Notes under the pieces: generated by a model
Seen by the model: only the letters and a program-made list of their open reading frames with translations
Told to the model about the DNA's origin: nothing
Databases searched by the model: none
Position numbers and translations under genes: made by a program
Assembly (NCBI GenBank): GCA_022866585.1
Contig: JALHUP010000186.1
Coordinates: forward strand, 1 to 13,713
Source of the DNA: Candidatus Zixiibacteriota bacterium
GTDB lineage: Bacteria; Zixibacteria; MSB-5A5; SM1-73
Reading direction: 5' to 3'
Length of the DNA: 13,713 nucleotides
Shown here: in pieces, positions 1-7,329 of the stretch
How the letters are laid out: each line of letters starts with the position of its first letter
How positions within the stretch are numbered: position 1 is the stretch's first letter

Positions 1-235
1 ACGAATAAAAAAAGTCTAATTAATTTTGGAGAGTTCTCCTTTTAAGGAAAAGAGGAAACCGCCTTATGTTTTTATTAAAGAAGAAAGGTATGCTAAAAAT
101 GAATCTAAAACGTCCCTTTCTCAATATTCTAACTCAAAAAAATGAGTGAATGATTCTTTGTTTTTTTACCGAGCTTTTCGCTATACAAAGGAATATAGCA
201 AACTCTTTTATTTAATCCTTTCAAAACCCAAAGCC

Positions 236-1420
236 CTAAGGATAAATCGTCTCCACAAATTTAAGCTTCTGGTCTTCCACCTTCAGCACCACTGCCGGCT
301 TTTTGGCATTTCGATTCTCATCGATGGTGATTATTCCAGTCACCCCAGGAAAATCTTTGGTTTGTGCTATGGCATCCCTGATTTTTTTTCGGTTGTCCGG
401 GGTATTTATCGTTTCCATCAAATTTTTTCCCACTTTGACGTTTTCTGGACTTAAAATTCCTGATCTTTTGATGGCATCGCAAGCGATCGTGGCCGCATCA
501 TATCCTAAGGGGGCCATGGCATCCGGAATCTCATTATATCTGGTTTTGAACTCTTTGATAAAATTTTGAATTTCCGGCCGGGTATCCTCGGGAGTATAAT
601 GATTGCTATAATAACAGTTATTCAAAGCTTCCCCGCCTATCTCCAAAAGCCTGGGGGAATCCCATCCATCCCCCCCGATTAAGGGAATTTTGATTCCTAA
701 GTCCCTGGCTTGTCTGGCGATCAGACCCACCTCGGTATAATATCCGGGGATGAAAATCACATCGGGATTTTTGGCTCTGATGGAGGTCAGCTGAGCTCTG
801 AATTCAATGTCTCCTTCGGAATAAGATTCATCGCACAATACCTCTCCTCCCAATCTAGTGAAGGTATCGGTGAAGAATTGAGCCAACCCCACACTGTAGT
901 CGTTTTTCACATCTTTTAAAATGGCGGCTTTGGAAACCTTAAGGGTATTGAAGGCAAATTTAGCCATCACCTCGCCCTGAAAGGGATCGATAAAGCATAC
1001 CCTAAAAATGTAATCACCCACCTGAGTCACTTTTGGATTGGTTGAGGAGGGGGTGATCATAGGAACTAAAGCATTCTGACAGATCGGAGCGGCGGCTAAA
1101 CTGCGGGAAGAAGCCACCTCTCCCAAGACCAAAAGGACTCTATCCTGATTGACCAATTTCTTAACTGCAGTTGCCGCTTCTTCCGGTTTGGACTGATCGT
1201 CCTCCACAATGATTTTTAAAAGCTTTCCTTCGATCCCTCCCGCTTTATTCACTTGATCAATCGCCATCTCAATCCCTTTTTGAGTCGATTTGCCAAAAGT
1301 AGCCGTGGTGCCGGTTAAAGAACCAAATTCACCCAAGAGGATCACATCTTCTTTCTTGGCACAGGTTAAGAGTAAAAGTGCCAGAATTAGAAAAAACACT
1401 AAATATTTGAAAACTTTCAT
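236..1420 (-). CDS. ABC transporter substrate-binding lipoprotein, branched-chain amino acid (LivJ/LivK) type
   Basis: A 394-residue periplasmic binding protein of the Peripla_BP_6 type, expected to capture a branched-chain amino acid or similar small ligand and deliver it to an ABC permease. The N-terminus is a lipoprotein signal: basic MKVFK, a hydrophobic stretch, then the lipobox LLTC with the lipidated Cys at residue 20. The mature part opens with the family-typical block GEFGSLTGTTATFGKSTQKG (about 31-50), followed by AGGIEGK, and ends in the usual two-lobe fold. Length is normal for the family. The ATG start is preceded by a strong Shine-Dalgarno, TGGAGGAAG. No permease or ATPase gene lies in the window; they may lie beyond position 1, or the gene may be an orphan. 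Ligand specificity cannot be read from sequence. Confidence 0.93.
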   Translation of the reverse strand: MKVFKYLVFFLILALLLLTCAKKEDVILLGEFGSLTGTTATFGKSTQKGIEMAIDQVNKAGGIEGKLLKIIVEDDQSKPEEAATAVKKLVNQDRVLLVLGEVASSRSLAAAPICQNALVPMITPSSTNPKVTQVGDYIFRVCFIDPFQGEVMAKFAFNTLKVSKAAILKDVKNDYSVGLAQFFTDTFTRLGGEVLCDESYSEGDIEFRAQLTSIRAKNPDVIFIPGYYTEVGLIARQARDLGIKIPLIGGDGWDSPRLLEIGGEALNNCYYSNHYTPEDTRPEIQNFIKEFKTRYNEIPDAMAPLGYDAATIACDAIKRSGILSPENVKVGKNLMETINTPDNRKKIRDAIAQTKDFPGVTGIITIDENRNAKKPAVVLKVEDQKLKFVETIYP

Positions 1421-1493
1421 TCTTCCTCCAATTTTTGCTTTTTTAAGAGTTCAATTCCTACGGATCCAGACTTCGGACAACTCAGGGTAGTTA

Positions 1494-1520
1494 ATTACAT
1501 CTAAAATCAGGGTTTGTCAA
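1494..1520 (-). promoter_or_regulatory. candidate sigma70-type promoter for the binding-protein gene
   Basis: On the minus strand a perfect -35 box TTGACA (1515-1520) is followed after 15 nt by TGTAAT (1494-1499), five of six matches to the -10 consensus. The spacer is shorter than the optimal 17 nt. It lies about 75 bp upstream of the binding-protein start. The rest of the 1421-1760 intergenic stretch holds the terminator described next and nothing else I recognise. Confidence 0.4.
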
Positions 1521-1595
1521 GGATTTTTTAGGGACCTGTGAGTTAGTGCCCCACCAGCGAACAAAATATGACTTTTACATGGAGTTGATTAGGAT

Positions 1596-1636
1596 GGAAT
1601 AAAATAAAGGGAGTAAAAGGCTAATGCCTTAACTCC
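1596..1636 (-). terminator. probable rho-independent terminator after the DUF2207 gene
   Basis: On the minus strand GGAGTTAAGGC, a short ATTA loop and GCCTTTTACTCC form a bulged stem of about 10 bp (1610-1636), followed directly by the T-rich run CTTTATTTTATT (1598-1609). It sits about 125 bp past the DUF2207 stop codon and would separate that gene from the binding-protein gene. Confidence 0.6.
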
Positions 1637-1760
1637 TCTAATAATATCCTATACCCAGAGTGCAACTTAAACCTTATGAAAACTTTGTGGTAGAAGCACA
1701 AGAAAAGATCAGAGTAAAAGTAACTTTATTAAACATCTTGATTTGTGGCTGGGGAAAAAA

Positions 1761-3614
1761 TCAACCCGCTCCGCCGCCAGACCCTCCTGATCCCCCACCA
1801 CCTCCTCCTGATGCACCACCGTCGGTCCCTGCAGCTGAGCTCATTGTAGTTGTAGCGGCGGTCATAAGTGAAGACAATGCTTCACCAAACCCTGACGGCG
1901 AAAAATCGGCATGGGGATGACTGGCAACATACCAGGGAACAAAGCTACTATATTCCCCTTGCGGTATCATCTCAGCCATCTTTTTCACAACTTCTTTGGG
2001 CAAGCCCAAAACAACTCCGTAGACCAAGAATTTCCCGATATTCTCTAAGAAAAATCGACTTTTTGAATCTCTGAATTGATATTTTTTCAGATACCTCTTT
2101 AATGCCTTCCATTTCTTGGCTTCCAATTCAAACTCCGGAGTTCGCCTGGGAACAGAAGAAGACAAAATCAAAAGAACAACAGCACTGACCCCCGGAACAA
2201 TTGCCCATTCCTCGATTAAAATAGCAGAAACAACAGTAATCGCCAAAAGAACCAGGCTTACTACTATTCCCTTGTTTCTTGCTTTCAGACTCTTCTTGTC
2301 CCAGTACCCCTTGGACTCACCCAGCTCTCCCAGTTCTTTCTTCCATTGCCTAAACCACTTGATGAATCTGCTTCGCTTCTTTTCTAACGTTTTAAAATCT
2401 ATTACATCTTTCCCTTCAGCCAAATCGTCAAAAATGAAAGCTAAGAGGCTCTCCTCAAAGTCCTGTAAATCTTTTTTATTTTCCGAATAAAAATCACGAT
2501 TAAATTCCAAAGAATAAAAACGGTTTTTAGAAGATCCGAAGATGCCCTTCTTTATTTTTATTTCCTCTTTGATCTTCAAAAAACCTCGCCGAGCCAAATC
2601 GAGTAGAGTGCCTACTAATGCTTGTCCACTCATCTGCCCCCGGTATAAAAGATGATTTAGTAACGCAGGCGGTATATCTGATGGAAATTCCGAATAAAGG
2701 GTGTCTGGAAAGGGGACTTTATGTTTTCTGCCATAGCGTTTATAAAGCCTCCCCACCGTCAAAAAACTGATTCCACTTATTACCAAAACAATCCATGCAC
2801 CATATTTTTTCCGCGTCTTTTTAGCTTCCTGTTTCTTTATCCATTCTTCCCTTGTTTTATTAGCCTCATCCGCCCATCTTTTCTCCTCTATGAGAATTTT
2901 TGGAACTATCTGCTCCGGTATCACATTTTTAACTTGTAGAAATAAATCGACCGGATATATTGCCCGGACCTCCCAGAAAGTTTTTGCGGGCAAACTTGGA
3001 ACCTCTGCTATGACCGTTCCATCATCTTTGATCTCGATTTTCCCCCACAAGGGACCATGCGCCCAGGCTTTTACTTCTTCTTTTTTAATTGATTGCGGTG
3101 GGTAAATATTAACTTCCACCTGCCGGGAGGGTTTATCCCAACCAGTTCCAATGAACTTGTGATACAAAACCGCCGCATCTTGGTAAGCCTTCACCACGTC
3201 CAAAATTCTGTAGGAGATAATAAAAGTTCGTGTCTCATCCTTGGCATCAAAGAACCACTTTGCAGAAATTGACTCCGAAGTCTCCTCATATTGATAAGTT
3301 CCTTCTTTTTCTTCCCTAGTCCGTAAGTAAGGTCTTCCTTGCTCGCCTACAGAAAAATCAACAACTCCACCGGTCTTCTCAGTTGGCAACAAATAAGTAG
3401 CCCAATGAAAGTGCCCTTCAAACCTATATGTTCTTTTCTCCTTTATATCCATACTCCCATCGGAGTTCAGCTGGACATCGATCATCACAGATTCGATATG
3501 ATAATCCTTATCCGCCAAAGCTGGAAGAACCCACCAAAAAGAAAAAATGAGGAAAGACAAAACCAGAAAGCAAAATTTCATTAACCTTCCCAAAAGTTCA
3601 AATTTAGCTTTCAT
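1761..3614 (-). CDS. DUF2207-family predicted membrane protein with Gly/Ser-rich C-terminus
   Basis: A 617-residue protein with the full architecture of DUF2207 proteins. There is a signal peptide (hydrophobic to about residue 34, ending ALADKDY), then an extracytoplasmic beta-rich domain (about 36-225) with the family pattern of a 'DGSMDIKEKRTYRFEG' block. A transmembrane segment follows at 271-290, then a cytoplasmic part with PPALLNHLLYRG near 315, a transmembrane pair at about 450-487, and a helical domain. It ends in a low-complexity tail of about 20 Gly/Ser residues. Such tails are common in the family; function is unknown, with membrane or envelope roles only guessed. The ATG at 3614 has no evident Shine-Dalgarno. 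An in-frame ATG at 3581 follows GGGAAGG and gives a cleaner signal peptide, so it may be the real start. The gene begins 24 bp after the degenerate tRNA, where tuf is expected in the classical operon. Confidence 0.85.
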   Translation of the reverse strand: MKAKFELLGRLMKFCFLVLSFLIFSFWWVLPALADKDYHIESVMIDVQLNSDGSMDIKEKRTYRFEGHFHWATYLLPTEKTGGVVDFSVGEQGRPYLRTREEKEGTYQYEETSESISAKWFFDAKDETRTFIISYRILDVVKAYQDAAVLYHKFIGTGWDKPSRQVEVNIYPPQSIKKEEVKAWAHGPLWGKIEIKDDGTVIAEVPSLPAKTFWEVRAIYPVDLFLQVKNVIPEQIVPKILIEEKRWADEANKTREEWIKKQEAKKTRKKYGAWIVLVISGISFLTVGRLYKRYGRKHKVPFPDTLYSEFPSDIPPALLNHLLYRGQMSGQALVGTLLDLARRGFLKIKEEIKIKKGIFGSSKNRFYSLEFNRDFYSENKKDLQDFEESLLAFIFDDLAEGKDVIDFKTLEKKRSRFIKWFRQWKKELGELGESKGYWDKKSLKARNKGIVVSLVLLAITVVSAILIEEWAIVPGVSAVVLLILSSSVPRRTPEFELEAKKWKALKRYLKKYQFRDSKSRFFLENIGKFLVYGVVLGLPKEVVKKMAEMIPQGEYSSFVPWYVASHPHADFSPSGFGEALSSLMTAATTTMSSAAGTDGGASGGGGGGSGGSGGGAG

Positions 3615-3637
3615 GGTTTTTTGAATAAATTAAAAAA

Positions 3638-3711
3638 GCGGGAGACGGGACTCGAACCCGCGACCAATCCAGATGGATGACTCTACCATCTGAGTTACTA
3701 CCTATGTCGGC
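3638..3711 (-). pseudogene. degenerate tRNA, apparent Thr/Gly chimera at the thrT position
   Basis: Reading the minus strand, the 5' end GCCGACATAG resembles the start of many bacterial tRNA-Thr genes. The rest follows the neighbouring tRNA-Gly: AGTAACTCAG, GGTAGAGT, and a TpsiC arm plus 3' acceptor strand that differ from tRNA-Gly by only one base. The 5' and 3' acceptor strands no longer pair. The anticodon region is about 5 nt too short: ATCC and GGAT would enclose only four bases, so there is no seven-base anticodon loop. Detection tools may score it as a low-quality tRNA. Its place after Thr-Tyr-Gly matches thrT in thrU-tyrU-glyT-thrT-tufB. The Thr origin is my inference; the Gly-like body is visible directly. 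Confidence 0.7.
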
Positions 3712-3727
3712 ATTGCAAGGAGTTTTT

Positions 3728-3748
3728 ACTACGAACCATGAACCAAAC
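3728..3748. repeat. degenerate heptad repeat (TTCGTRG family), 5' side of tRNA-Gly
   Basis: On the plus strand this reads ACTACGAACCATGAACC then AAAC. It is the reverse complement of the GTTCGTAGTTCATAG type of repeat found on the other side of tRNA-Gly and at 7227-7252. The unit is about seven bases with frequent substitutions. Confidence 0.7.
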
Positions 3749-3750
3749 AA

Positions 3751-3823
3751 AGCGGGAGACGGGATTCGAACCCGCGACAAACAGCTTGGAAGGCTGTCAC
3801 TCTACCAACTGAGTTACTCCCGC
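3751..3823 (-). tRNA. tRNA-Gly(UCC)
   Basis: A 73-nt cloverleaf with acceptor GCGGGAG paired to CTCCCGC and discriminator T. The D-arm is ACTCAGTTGGTAGAGT and the anticodon stem ACAGC/GCTGT encloses the loop CTTCCAA (anticodon TCC). The T-arm is CGGGTTCGAATCCCG. The 3' CCA is not encoded, so CCA addition must be post-transcriptional. It is the third member of a Thr-Tyr-Gly-(Thr) array and lies between inverted heptad repeats. Confidence 0.95.
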
Positions 3824-3825
3824 CT

Positions 3826-3920
3826 GTTGGTTTGTAGTTCGTAGTTCATAGGTTGGTAGTTCCCCACCCATAAAAATGAAAATCTTTTTACTACGAACTA
3901 TGAACCACGAACCATGAACT
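3826..3920. repeat. pair of opposed heptad-repeat arms between tRNA-Tyr and tRNA-Gly
   Basis: Arm one (3826-3862) contains GTAGTTCGTAGTTCATAG. Arm two (3890-3920) contains ACTACGAACTATGAACCACG, largely its reverse complement. The transcript between the two tRNAs could fold into a long imperfect hairpin with a loop of about 27 nt. The unit is near TTCGTAG, seven bases. Confidence 0.7.
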
Positions 3921-3926
3921 CAAAAA

Positions 3927-4008
<82 letters not shown>

Positions 4009-4012
4009 AAAT

Positions 4013-4052
4013 CAGTTTGTCAGTTTGGAGTTTGTTAGTTTGTTGTTTGCGA
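4013..4052. repeat. AGTTTG heptad repeats, distal terminal inverted repeat of the IVP element
   Basis: On the plus strand, runs of CAGTTTG, GAGTTTG and TTAGTTTG follow at 7-8 nt intervals. The segment 4021-4042 is the near-perfect inverse complement of 4428-4450 on the other side of the four-helix-bundle gene. The last codons of that gene and its stop lie inside this repeat. Confidence 0.75.
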
Positions 4053-4418
4053 GTTTTTAGAATCCTTAGAGAGTGTTTTTACCAAAGACATCGACAAATT
4101 GAAAAACTCCTTACTCAACTCCTTTATCCTCAATTGCTCATCACAATTAATATAGTCTCTTCGTCTTGCTATCTCTATTAAAGTTAAAACTTCGGCCAAT
4201 GAACCTTTAGCTATATAAAGATGCTGAATAAATTCATTCTTGGTTCGCCTGTAGCTTCCTTCTGCCACATTGCTCGGGACAGAGTTTATCGCACGCAGAA
4301 GTTGAGGCACCAGAACGTGGGCTTCTTTTTTGGGGAATCTTTCTGTCATATCATAAACTAAATCTACCAAATCCATTGCCTTCTGCCATACGATCAATTT
4401 TTCGAAATTGAACTGCAT
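4035..4418 (-). CDS. four-helix bundle protein (23S rRNA intervening-sequence protein family, S23/IVP)
   Basis: About 127 residues, matching the small helical family first found in 23S rRNA intervening sequences (TIGR02436 / PF05635). Visible signatures are the N-terminal FEKLIVWQKAMDLVDLVY, then FPKKE..VLVPQLLRAINSVPSNVAEG and the RRTKNEFIQHLYIAKGSLAE block, all conserved in the family. It forms a four-helix bundle that assembles into oligomers; its cellular role is not established. The family is distantly related to the Avd accessory protein of diversity-generating retroelements, but no reverse transcriptase is near. I chose the ATG at 4418 because GGAG lies six bases upstream; a TTG at 4430 is in frame but lies within that signal. 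The gene sits between tRNA-Thr and tRNA-Tyr, and its C-terminal SQTTN is encoded by the flanking repeat. Confidence 0.88.
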   Translation of the reverse strand: MQFNFEKLIVWQKAMDLVDLVYDMTERFPKKEAHVLVPQLLRAINSVPSNVAEGSYRRTKNEFIQHLYIAKGSLAEVLTLIEIARRRDYINCDEQLRIKELSKEFFNLSMSLVKTLSKDSKNSQTTN

Positions 4419-4427
4419 CTCTATCTC

Positions 4428-4450
4428 CAAACTAACAAACTTTCAAACTG
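4428..4450. repeat. proximal terminal inverted repeat of the IVP element
   Basis: On the minus strand it reads CAGTTTGAAAGTTTGTTAG then TTTG, nearly identical in inverse orientation to 4021-4042. Its end overlaps the GGAG ribosome binding site of the enclosed gene, so pairing of the two arms in RNA could mask translation. Confidence 0.75.
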
Positions 4451-4458
4451 CTTTATCC

Positions 4459-4531
4459 AGCTGGAGGAGGGAATCGAACCCACGACCTGAGGTTTACAAA
4501 ACCCCTGCTCTACCGACTGAGCTACTCCAGC
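4459..4531 (-). tRNA. tRNA-Thr(UGU)
   Basis: A 73-nt cloverleaf with acceptor GCTGGAG paired to CTCCAGC and discriminator T. The D-arm is GCTCAGTCGGTAGAGC. The anticodon stem GGGGT/ACCTC (one G-T wobble) encloses TTTGTAA, anticodon TGT. The T-arm has GTTCGATTC. No CCA is encoded. It is the first tRNA of the array and lies about 130 bp after the EF-G-like gene. Confidence 0.95.
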
Positions 4532-4533
4532 AA

Positions 4534-4582
4534 GAAGTTAGAAGTCAAAAGTTAGAAGTTAAAAGGTTTAAAAGTTAAAAAG
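4534..4582. repeat. GAAGTTA heptad repeats upstream of tRNA-Thr
   Basis: Units GAAGTTA, GAAGTCA, AAAGTTA, GAAGTTA and degenerate followers run at seven-base spacing in the EF-G/tRNA-Thr spacer. Period and setting match the other heptad arrays in this window, but the unit sequence differs. Confidence 0.7.
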
Positions 4583-4657
4583 GTTCTTAACCTGCAAGCT
4601 TTTATGCCATAAGCAGATCCGTCTAAGGCGGACTAACCTTCAAACTTGCAAACCGCT

Positions 4658-6739
4658 TTATTTTTCTTTTTCTGCCTGCGCCTCTTTGATGATCTTCTCT
4701 GCGATCTCTCTGGGTACCTCCTCGTAATGGGAGAATTCCCGGGTATGAATTCCCCTTCCCTGGGTCATAGACCTCAAGGAAGTGGAGTATTTGTATAATT
4801 CGGCTAAGGGGACTTGGGCTTTAATATTCTGAAAACTTCCTTCTCGATCCATCCCCAAAATTTTGCCACGTCGACTGGAGAGATCTCCCATTACGTCTCC
4901 CATGAACTCTTCTGGCACCATCACCTCCAGATTATAAATCGGCTCCAACAAAACCGGCTTTGCCACACTTGCCGCATTTTTGAATCCCATCGATCCTGCA
5001 ATCTTAAAAGCTAAATCCGAGGAATCGACCACGTGATAGGTACCGTCATAGATGGTCACTTTCACATCCATTACCTTGTGACCAGCCAGAAGCCCCTCAT
5101 TCATAGTCTCTATTACTCCTTTTTCCACTGAGGGAATATATTTGGAAGGGACCACCCCACCTACGATTTCATTCACGAACTCAAATCCCGTCCCGCGGGG
5201 CAAAGGCTCCAACCTGAGCCAAACATCCCCATACTGACCTCGGCCTCCGGATTGTTTCTTATATTTGCCTTGAGCTTCTGCTTTACCTTTGATGGTTTCT
5301 CGGTAAGGTATTCGCGGTTTTTCCAATTCGGTTTCAACTCCAAATCTCTTCTTCAATCTGTCCACCATTACTTCTAAGTGCAGTTCCCCTTGGCCATAAA
5401 TTATAGTTTGTTTAATATCGGCGTCCACCTCCATAATGAAGGTAGGGTCCTCCTCGTGCAGCTTGGCGAATCCATTAGCGATCTTCTCTTCGTCGCCTTT
5501 CGTTTTGGGCTTTATAGCCATATTTATCACCGGTTTAGGGAAATTGATGTCGGGAAGGATCACCGGGTCTTTTTTCTCACAAAAAGTATCTCCGGTTTGA
5601 GTATTTTTGAGCTTGACCACAGCCGCCAAATCGCCTGCATTAACTAACCCGATCTCCTTTCTTTCTCTTCCGTTCAAGGCATAAATTTGTCCAATCCTTT
5701 CGACCGCACCTTTACTGGAGTTATAAACATCCATTCCAGGCTGCAATTTACCGGAGTATATCTTTAAAAAGGTTAACTCACCCACGTGGGGTTCGGAGAC
5801 GGTTTTGAAAGCAAAAACACACAAATGACCGTCTTGACCTATCTTTATGGTCTTTTCCTTATCGGTCCCGGGATCTTTTCCTTTTACTTGAACGAAATCT
5901 GAAGGAGAAGGGAAACACTCGATTATACTATCCAATAAAGTGGAGACACCGATATTCCCTGAAGCCGATCCACACAAAAGCGGATAAATCTTGAGCCCCG
6001 CCACTCCTTTGCGTAAACCGTCTCTTATCTCCTCATTGGTTAGCTGACCCTTCTCGAAAAACTTCTCCAAAAGCAAATCATCAGATTCTGCCACCGTCTC
6101 CATCAGCTTTTCCCTATAATCTTTGGTCCGGCCTTCTAACTCCGGAGGAATCTTATCTTCTTTGGGCGCCCCCATTTTATCAAAATACACCGCCTTCATT
6201 TTGATCAAATCGATTATCCCTTTAAACCCCAATCCTTCACCAATGGGAATCTGGACCGGCGTCACCTGATGCCCGAAGCATTCTTTAGCCTGTTTAACCG
6301 TCTTCTCGAAATCCGCATGTTCTTTTTCCATCTTGTTTACGAAGAAGGCCCGAGCAATATTATATTTTTGGGCAATGTTCCACACCTGCTCGGTTCCCAC
6401 CTCTACCCCAGCTTGAGCCGAAAGCAAAATCAGTGCGGTTTCGGCAACCCTTAGTCCTCCTACCACCTCCCCGATGAAATCTGCGTAACCGGGCATATCG
6501 ATTAAGTTCACCTTATGGTTCTTCCATTCCAAGTGAAGAAGCGAAGCTCCTATGGAAGTTTTTCTTTGGATCTCGTCGTCGGTATAATCCGACGTGGTGG
6601 TTCCATCGTCCACCCGGCCCAGTCTGGTGGTCACGCCCACATCATAAAGTATCGCTTCCACCAGGGAGGTCTTACCTACACCTCCATGCCCCACCACCCC
6701 TACGTTTCTGATCTCGCTAATTTTAAAATCCTTCACCAC
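4658..6739 (-). CDS. fusA: elongation factor G-like translational GTPase (EF-G2 type)
   Basis: A 693-residue ribosomal translocase-family GTPase, with normal EF-G length and five-domain order. The G domain has P-loop GHGGVGKT (17-24), a G2 region TSDYTDDEIQRKTSI (about 49-63), G3 DMPGYADF (81-88) and G4 NKME (135-138). Domain II follows, then the YGQGELHLEVMVDRLKKRFG block of domain III, domain IV with YKKQSGGRGQYGDV, and domain V ending RGIHTREFSHYEEVP. Classical EF-G has DTPGH and NKMD. Tyr in place of the catalytic-loop His and the altered G2 point to the EF-G2 paralogue group rather than the main translocase. The predicted start is GTG followed by a second GTG. AGGAGG lies three bases before the first and six before the second, so the second (6736) may be used. 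The Thr-Tyr-Gly tRNA array follows on the same strand. Confidence 0.92.
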   Translation of the reverse strand: MVKDFKISEIRNVGVVGHGGVGKTSLVEAILYDVGVTTRLGRVDDGTTTSDYTDDEIQRKTSIGASLLHLEWKNHKVNLIDMPGYADFIGEVVGGLRVAETALILLSAQAGVEVGTEQVWNIAQKYNIARAFFVNKMEKEHADFEKTVKQAKECFGHQVTPVQIPIGEGLGFKGIIDLIKMKAVYFDKMGAPKEDKIPPELEGRTKDYREKLMETVAESDDLLLEKFFEKGQLTNEEIRDGLRKGVAGLKIYPLLCGSASGNIGVSTLLDSIIECFPSPSDFVQVKGKDPGTDKEKTIKIGQDGHLCVFAFKTVSEPHVGELTFLKIYSGKLQPGMDVYNSSKGAVERIGQIYALNGRERKEIGLVNAGDLAAVVKLKNTQTGDTFCEKKDPVILPDINFPKPVINMAIKPKTKGDEEKIANGFAKLHEEDPTFIMEVDADIKQTIIYGQGELHLEVMVDRLKKRFGVETELEKPRIPYRETIKGKAEAQGKYKKQSGGRGQYGDVWLRLEPLPRGTGFEFVNEIVGGVVPSKYIPSVEKGVIETMNEGLLAGHKVMDVKVTIYDGTYHVVDSSDLAFKIAGSMGFKNAASVAKPVLLEPIYNLEVMVPEEFMGDVMGDLSSRRGKILGMDREGSFQNIKAQVPLAELYKYSTSLRSMTQGRGIHTREFSHYEEVPREIAEKIIKEAQAEKEK

Positions 6740-6782
6740 AAACCTCCTAAAATGAGAATTAACATAATTACGTATAAATTTT

Positions 6783-6810
6783 AAAATACTAAATAAAAAA
6801 CATTTGTCAA
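6783..6810 (-). promoter_or_regulatory. candidate promoter for the EF-G-like gene
   Basis: On the minus strand TTGACA (6805-6810), a 16-nt AT-rich spacer and TATTTT (6783-6788, four of six consensus matches) lie about 45 bp upstream of the GTG start. This could drive both the GTPase gene and the tRNA array behind it. Confidence 0.5.
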
Positions 6811-6912
6811 CAATTCTTTAAAAAAATCACTAAATTATCTTGTAAATGATCTAAAGCCATTCCCAACTGAACTTTGAGTGGATTTTACGTCTTTCACAAG
6901 AAAATAAAATGA

Positions 6913-6941
6913 TTGACACAGATAACAGATTCTGCTAAATT
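6913..6941 (+). promoter_or_regulatory. candidate promoter for the charged small protein and ligA
   Basis: A perfect TTGACA (6913-6918), an optimal 17-nt spacer and TAAATT (6936-6941, four of six matches) end 37 bp before the next start codon. With the opposed promoter at 6783-6810 this makes 6740-6978 a divergent promoter region. Confidence 0.55.
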
Positions 6942-6978
6942 TGGAACAAAGTAAAACTTAAAATCGGAGGATAGAGAA

Positions 6979-7218
6979 ATGCCGGAAGAACCAGAAGAAC
7001 AAAAAAAGGAAGAAGAAGAGAAGGTAGAAGAAAAGACCGAGACTCGTCCCGGAAAAGAAAAACACAAACGTCTAAAACAGGAACGCGTAGCCGAGGCACA
7101 ATACAAAGAGAGACTCAAAGATTTCAAAAAAAATCTTGTTCACCGGGGCAAACATCTTTTTGACAGACAAAGAAAGGACAAATTTTTAGGAGGAACCAAA
7201 GGCAGAAGGGGGGGATGA
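6979..7218 (+). CDS. small highly charged protein of unknown function
   Basis: A 79-residue protein that I do not recognise. The first 22 residues are dominated by Glu with a few Lys. The remainder is strongly basic (KEKHKRLKQERVAEAQYKER, later RQRKDKFLGG) and ends TKGRRGG. It should be largely disordered or a single helix, with no signal peptide or membrane segment. The start is well supported: CGGAGG lies ten bases before the ATG, and a good promoter candidate sits just upstream. The basic tail could bind nucleic acid, but that is only a guess from composition. ligA follows 111 bp downstream on the same strand, across a heptad-repeat spacer. Confidence 0.6.
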   Translation: MPEEPEEQKKEEEEKVEEKTETRPGKEKHKRLKQERVAEAQYKERLKDFKKNLVHRGKHLFDRQRKDKFLGGTKGRRGG

Positions 7219-7226
7219 GCCGAGAC

Positions 7227-7252
7227 GGTTCGTAGTTCGTGGTTCGTAGTTC
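7227..7252 (+). repeat. heptad repeat (TTCGTAG / TTCGTGG) between the small gene and ligA
   Basis: GG then TTCGTAG, TTCGTGG, TTCGTAG, TTC: three full seven-base units with one substitution. It is the same family as the tRNA-spacer repeats 3.3 kb away. No partner arm in opposite orientation is close by. Confidence 0.75.
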
Positions 7253-7329
7253 AAAAAATCCTTTGGGGGAAACTCCAAGCTTTACCTTTAGGATGTTTTA
7301 AGGAGAAACTGTCAAACTGAATCCAAATT

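Larger units (their letters stand above)
4021..4450 (-). mobile_element. IVS-like element: inverted repeats enclosing a four-helix-bundle gene, within the tRNA array
   Basis: Arms of about 22 bp (4021-4042 and 4428-4450) that differ by one substitution and one indel enclose a single small gene. Known 23S rRNA intervening sequences have this build: terminal complementary arms forming a stem around an IVP/S23 open reading frame. Here the host transcript would be the tRNA precursor between tRNA-Thr and tRNA-Tyr. No transposase is present, and whether it moves is inference. Confidence 0.55.

Noticed and set aside
180..201. GCTATA/TATAGC stem as terminator of the binding-protein gene
   Set aside because: Only 6 bp of A/T-rich stem with an 8-base loop and no T-run on the minus strand; the 1-235 stretch otherwise shows nothing I can support.
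1660..1920. Proline-rich open frame on the plus strand
   Set aside because: It is the antisense shadow of the Gly/Ser-rich tail of the DUF2207 protein; the encoded proline run follows from GGN codons on the other strand.
3638..3711. Functional second tRNA-Gly
   Set aside because: The acceptor strands do not pair and the anticodon arm is too short for a seven-base loop.
3728..3920. Regular short repeats as a possible CRISPR array
   Set aside because: Units are only about 7 bases, degenerate, contiguous and without unique spacers of 25-40 nt; no cas genes are present.
4035..4418. Avd-type accessory protein of a diversity-generating retroelement
   Set aside because: The fold is related, but no reverse transcriptase or template/variable repeat pair is seen, and residues match the IVP/S23 group.
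6894..7127. Minus-strand open frame rich in Ser and Phe opposite the charged small protein
   Set aside because: Antisense shadow of Glu/Lys-rich codons; it lacks a ribosome binding site and overlaps the plus-strand promoter candidate.
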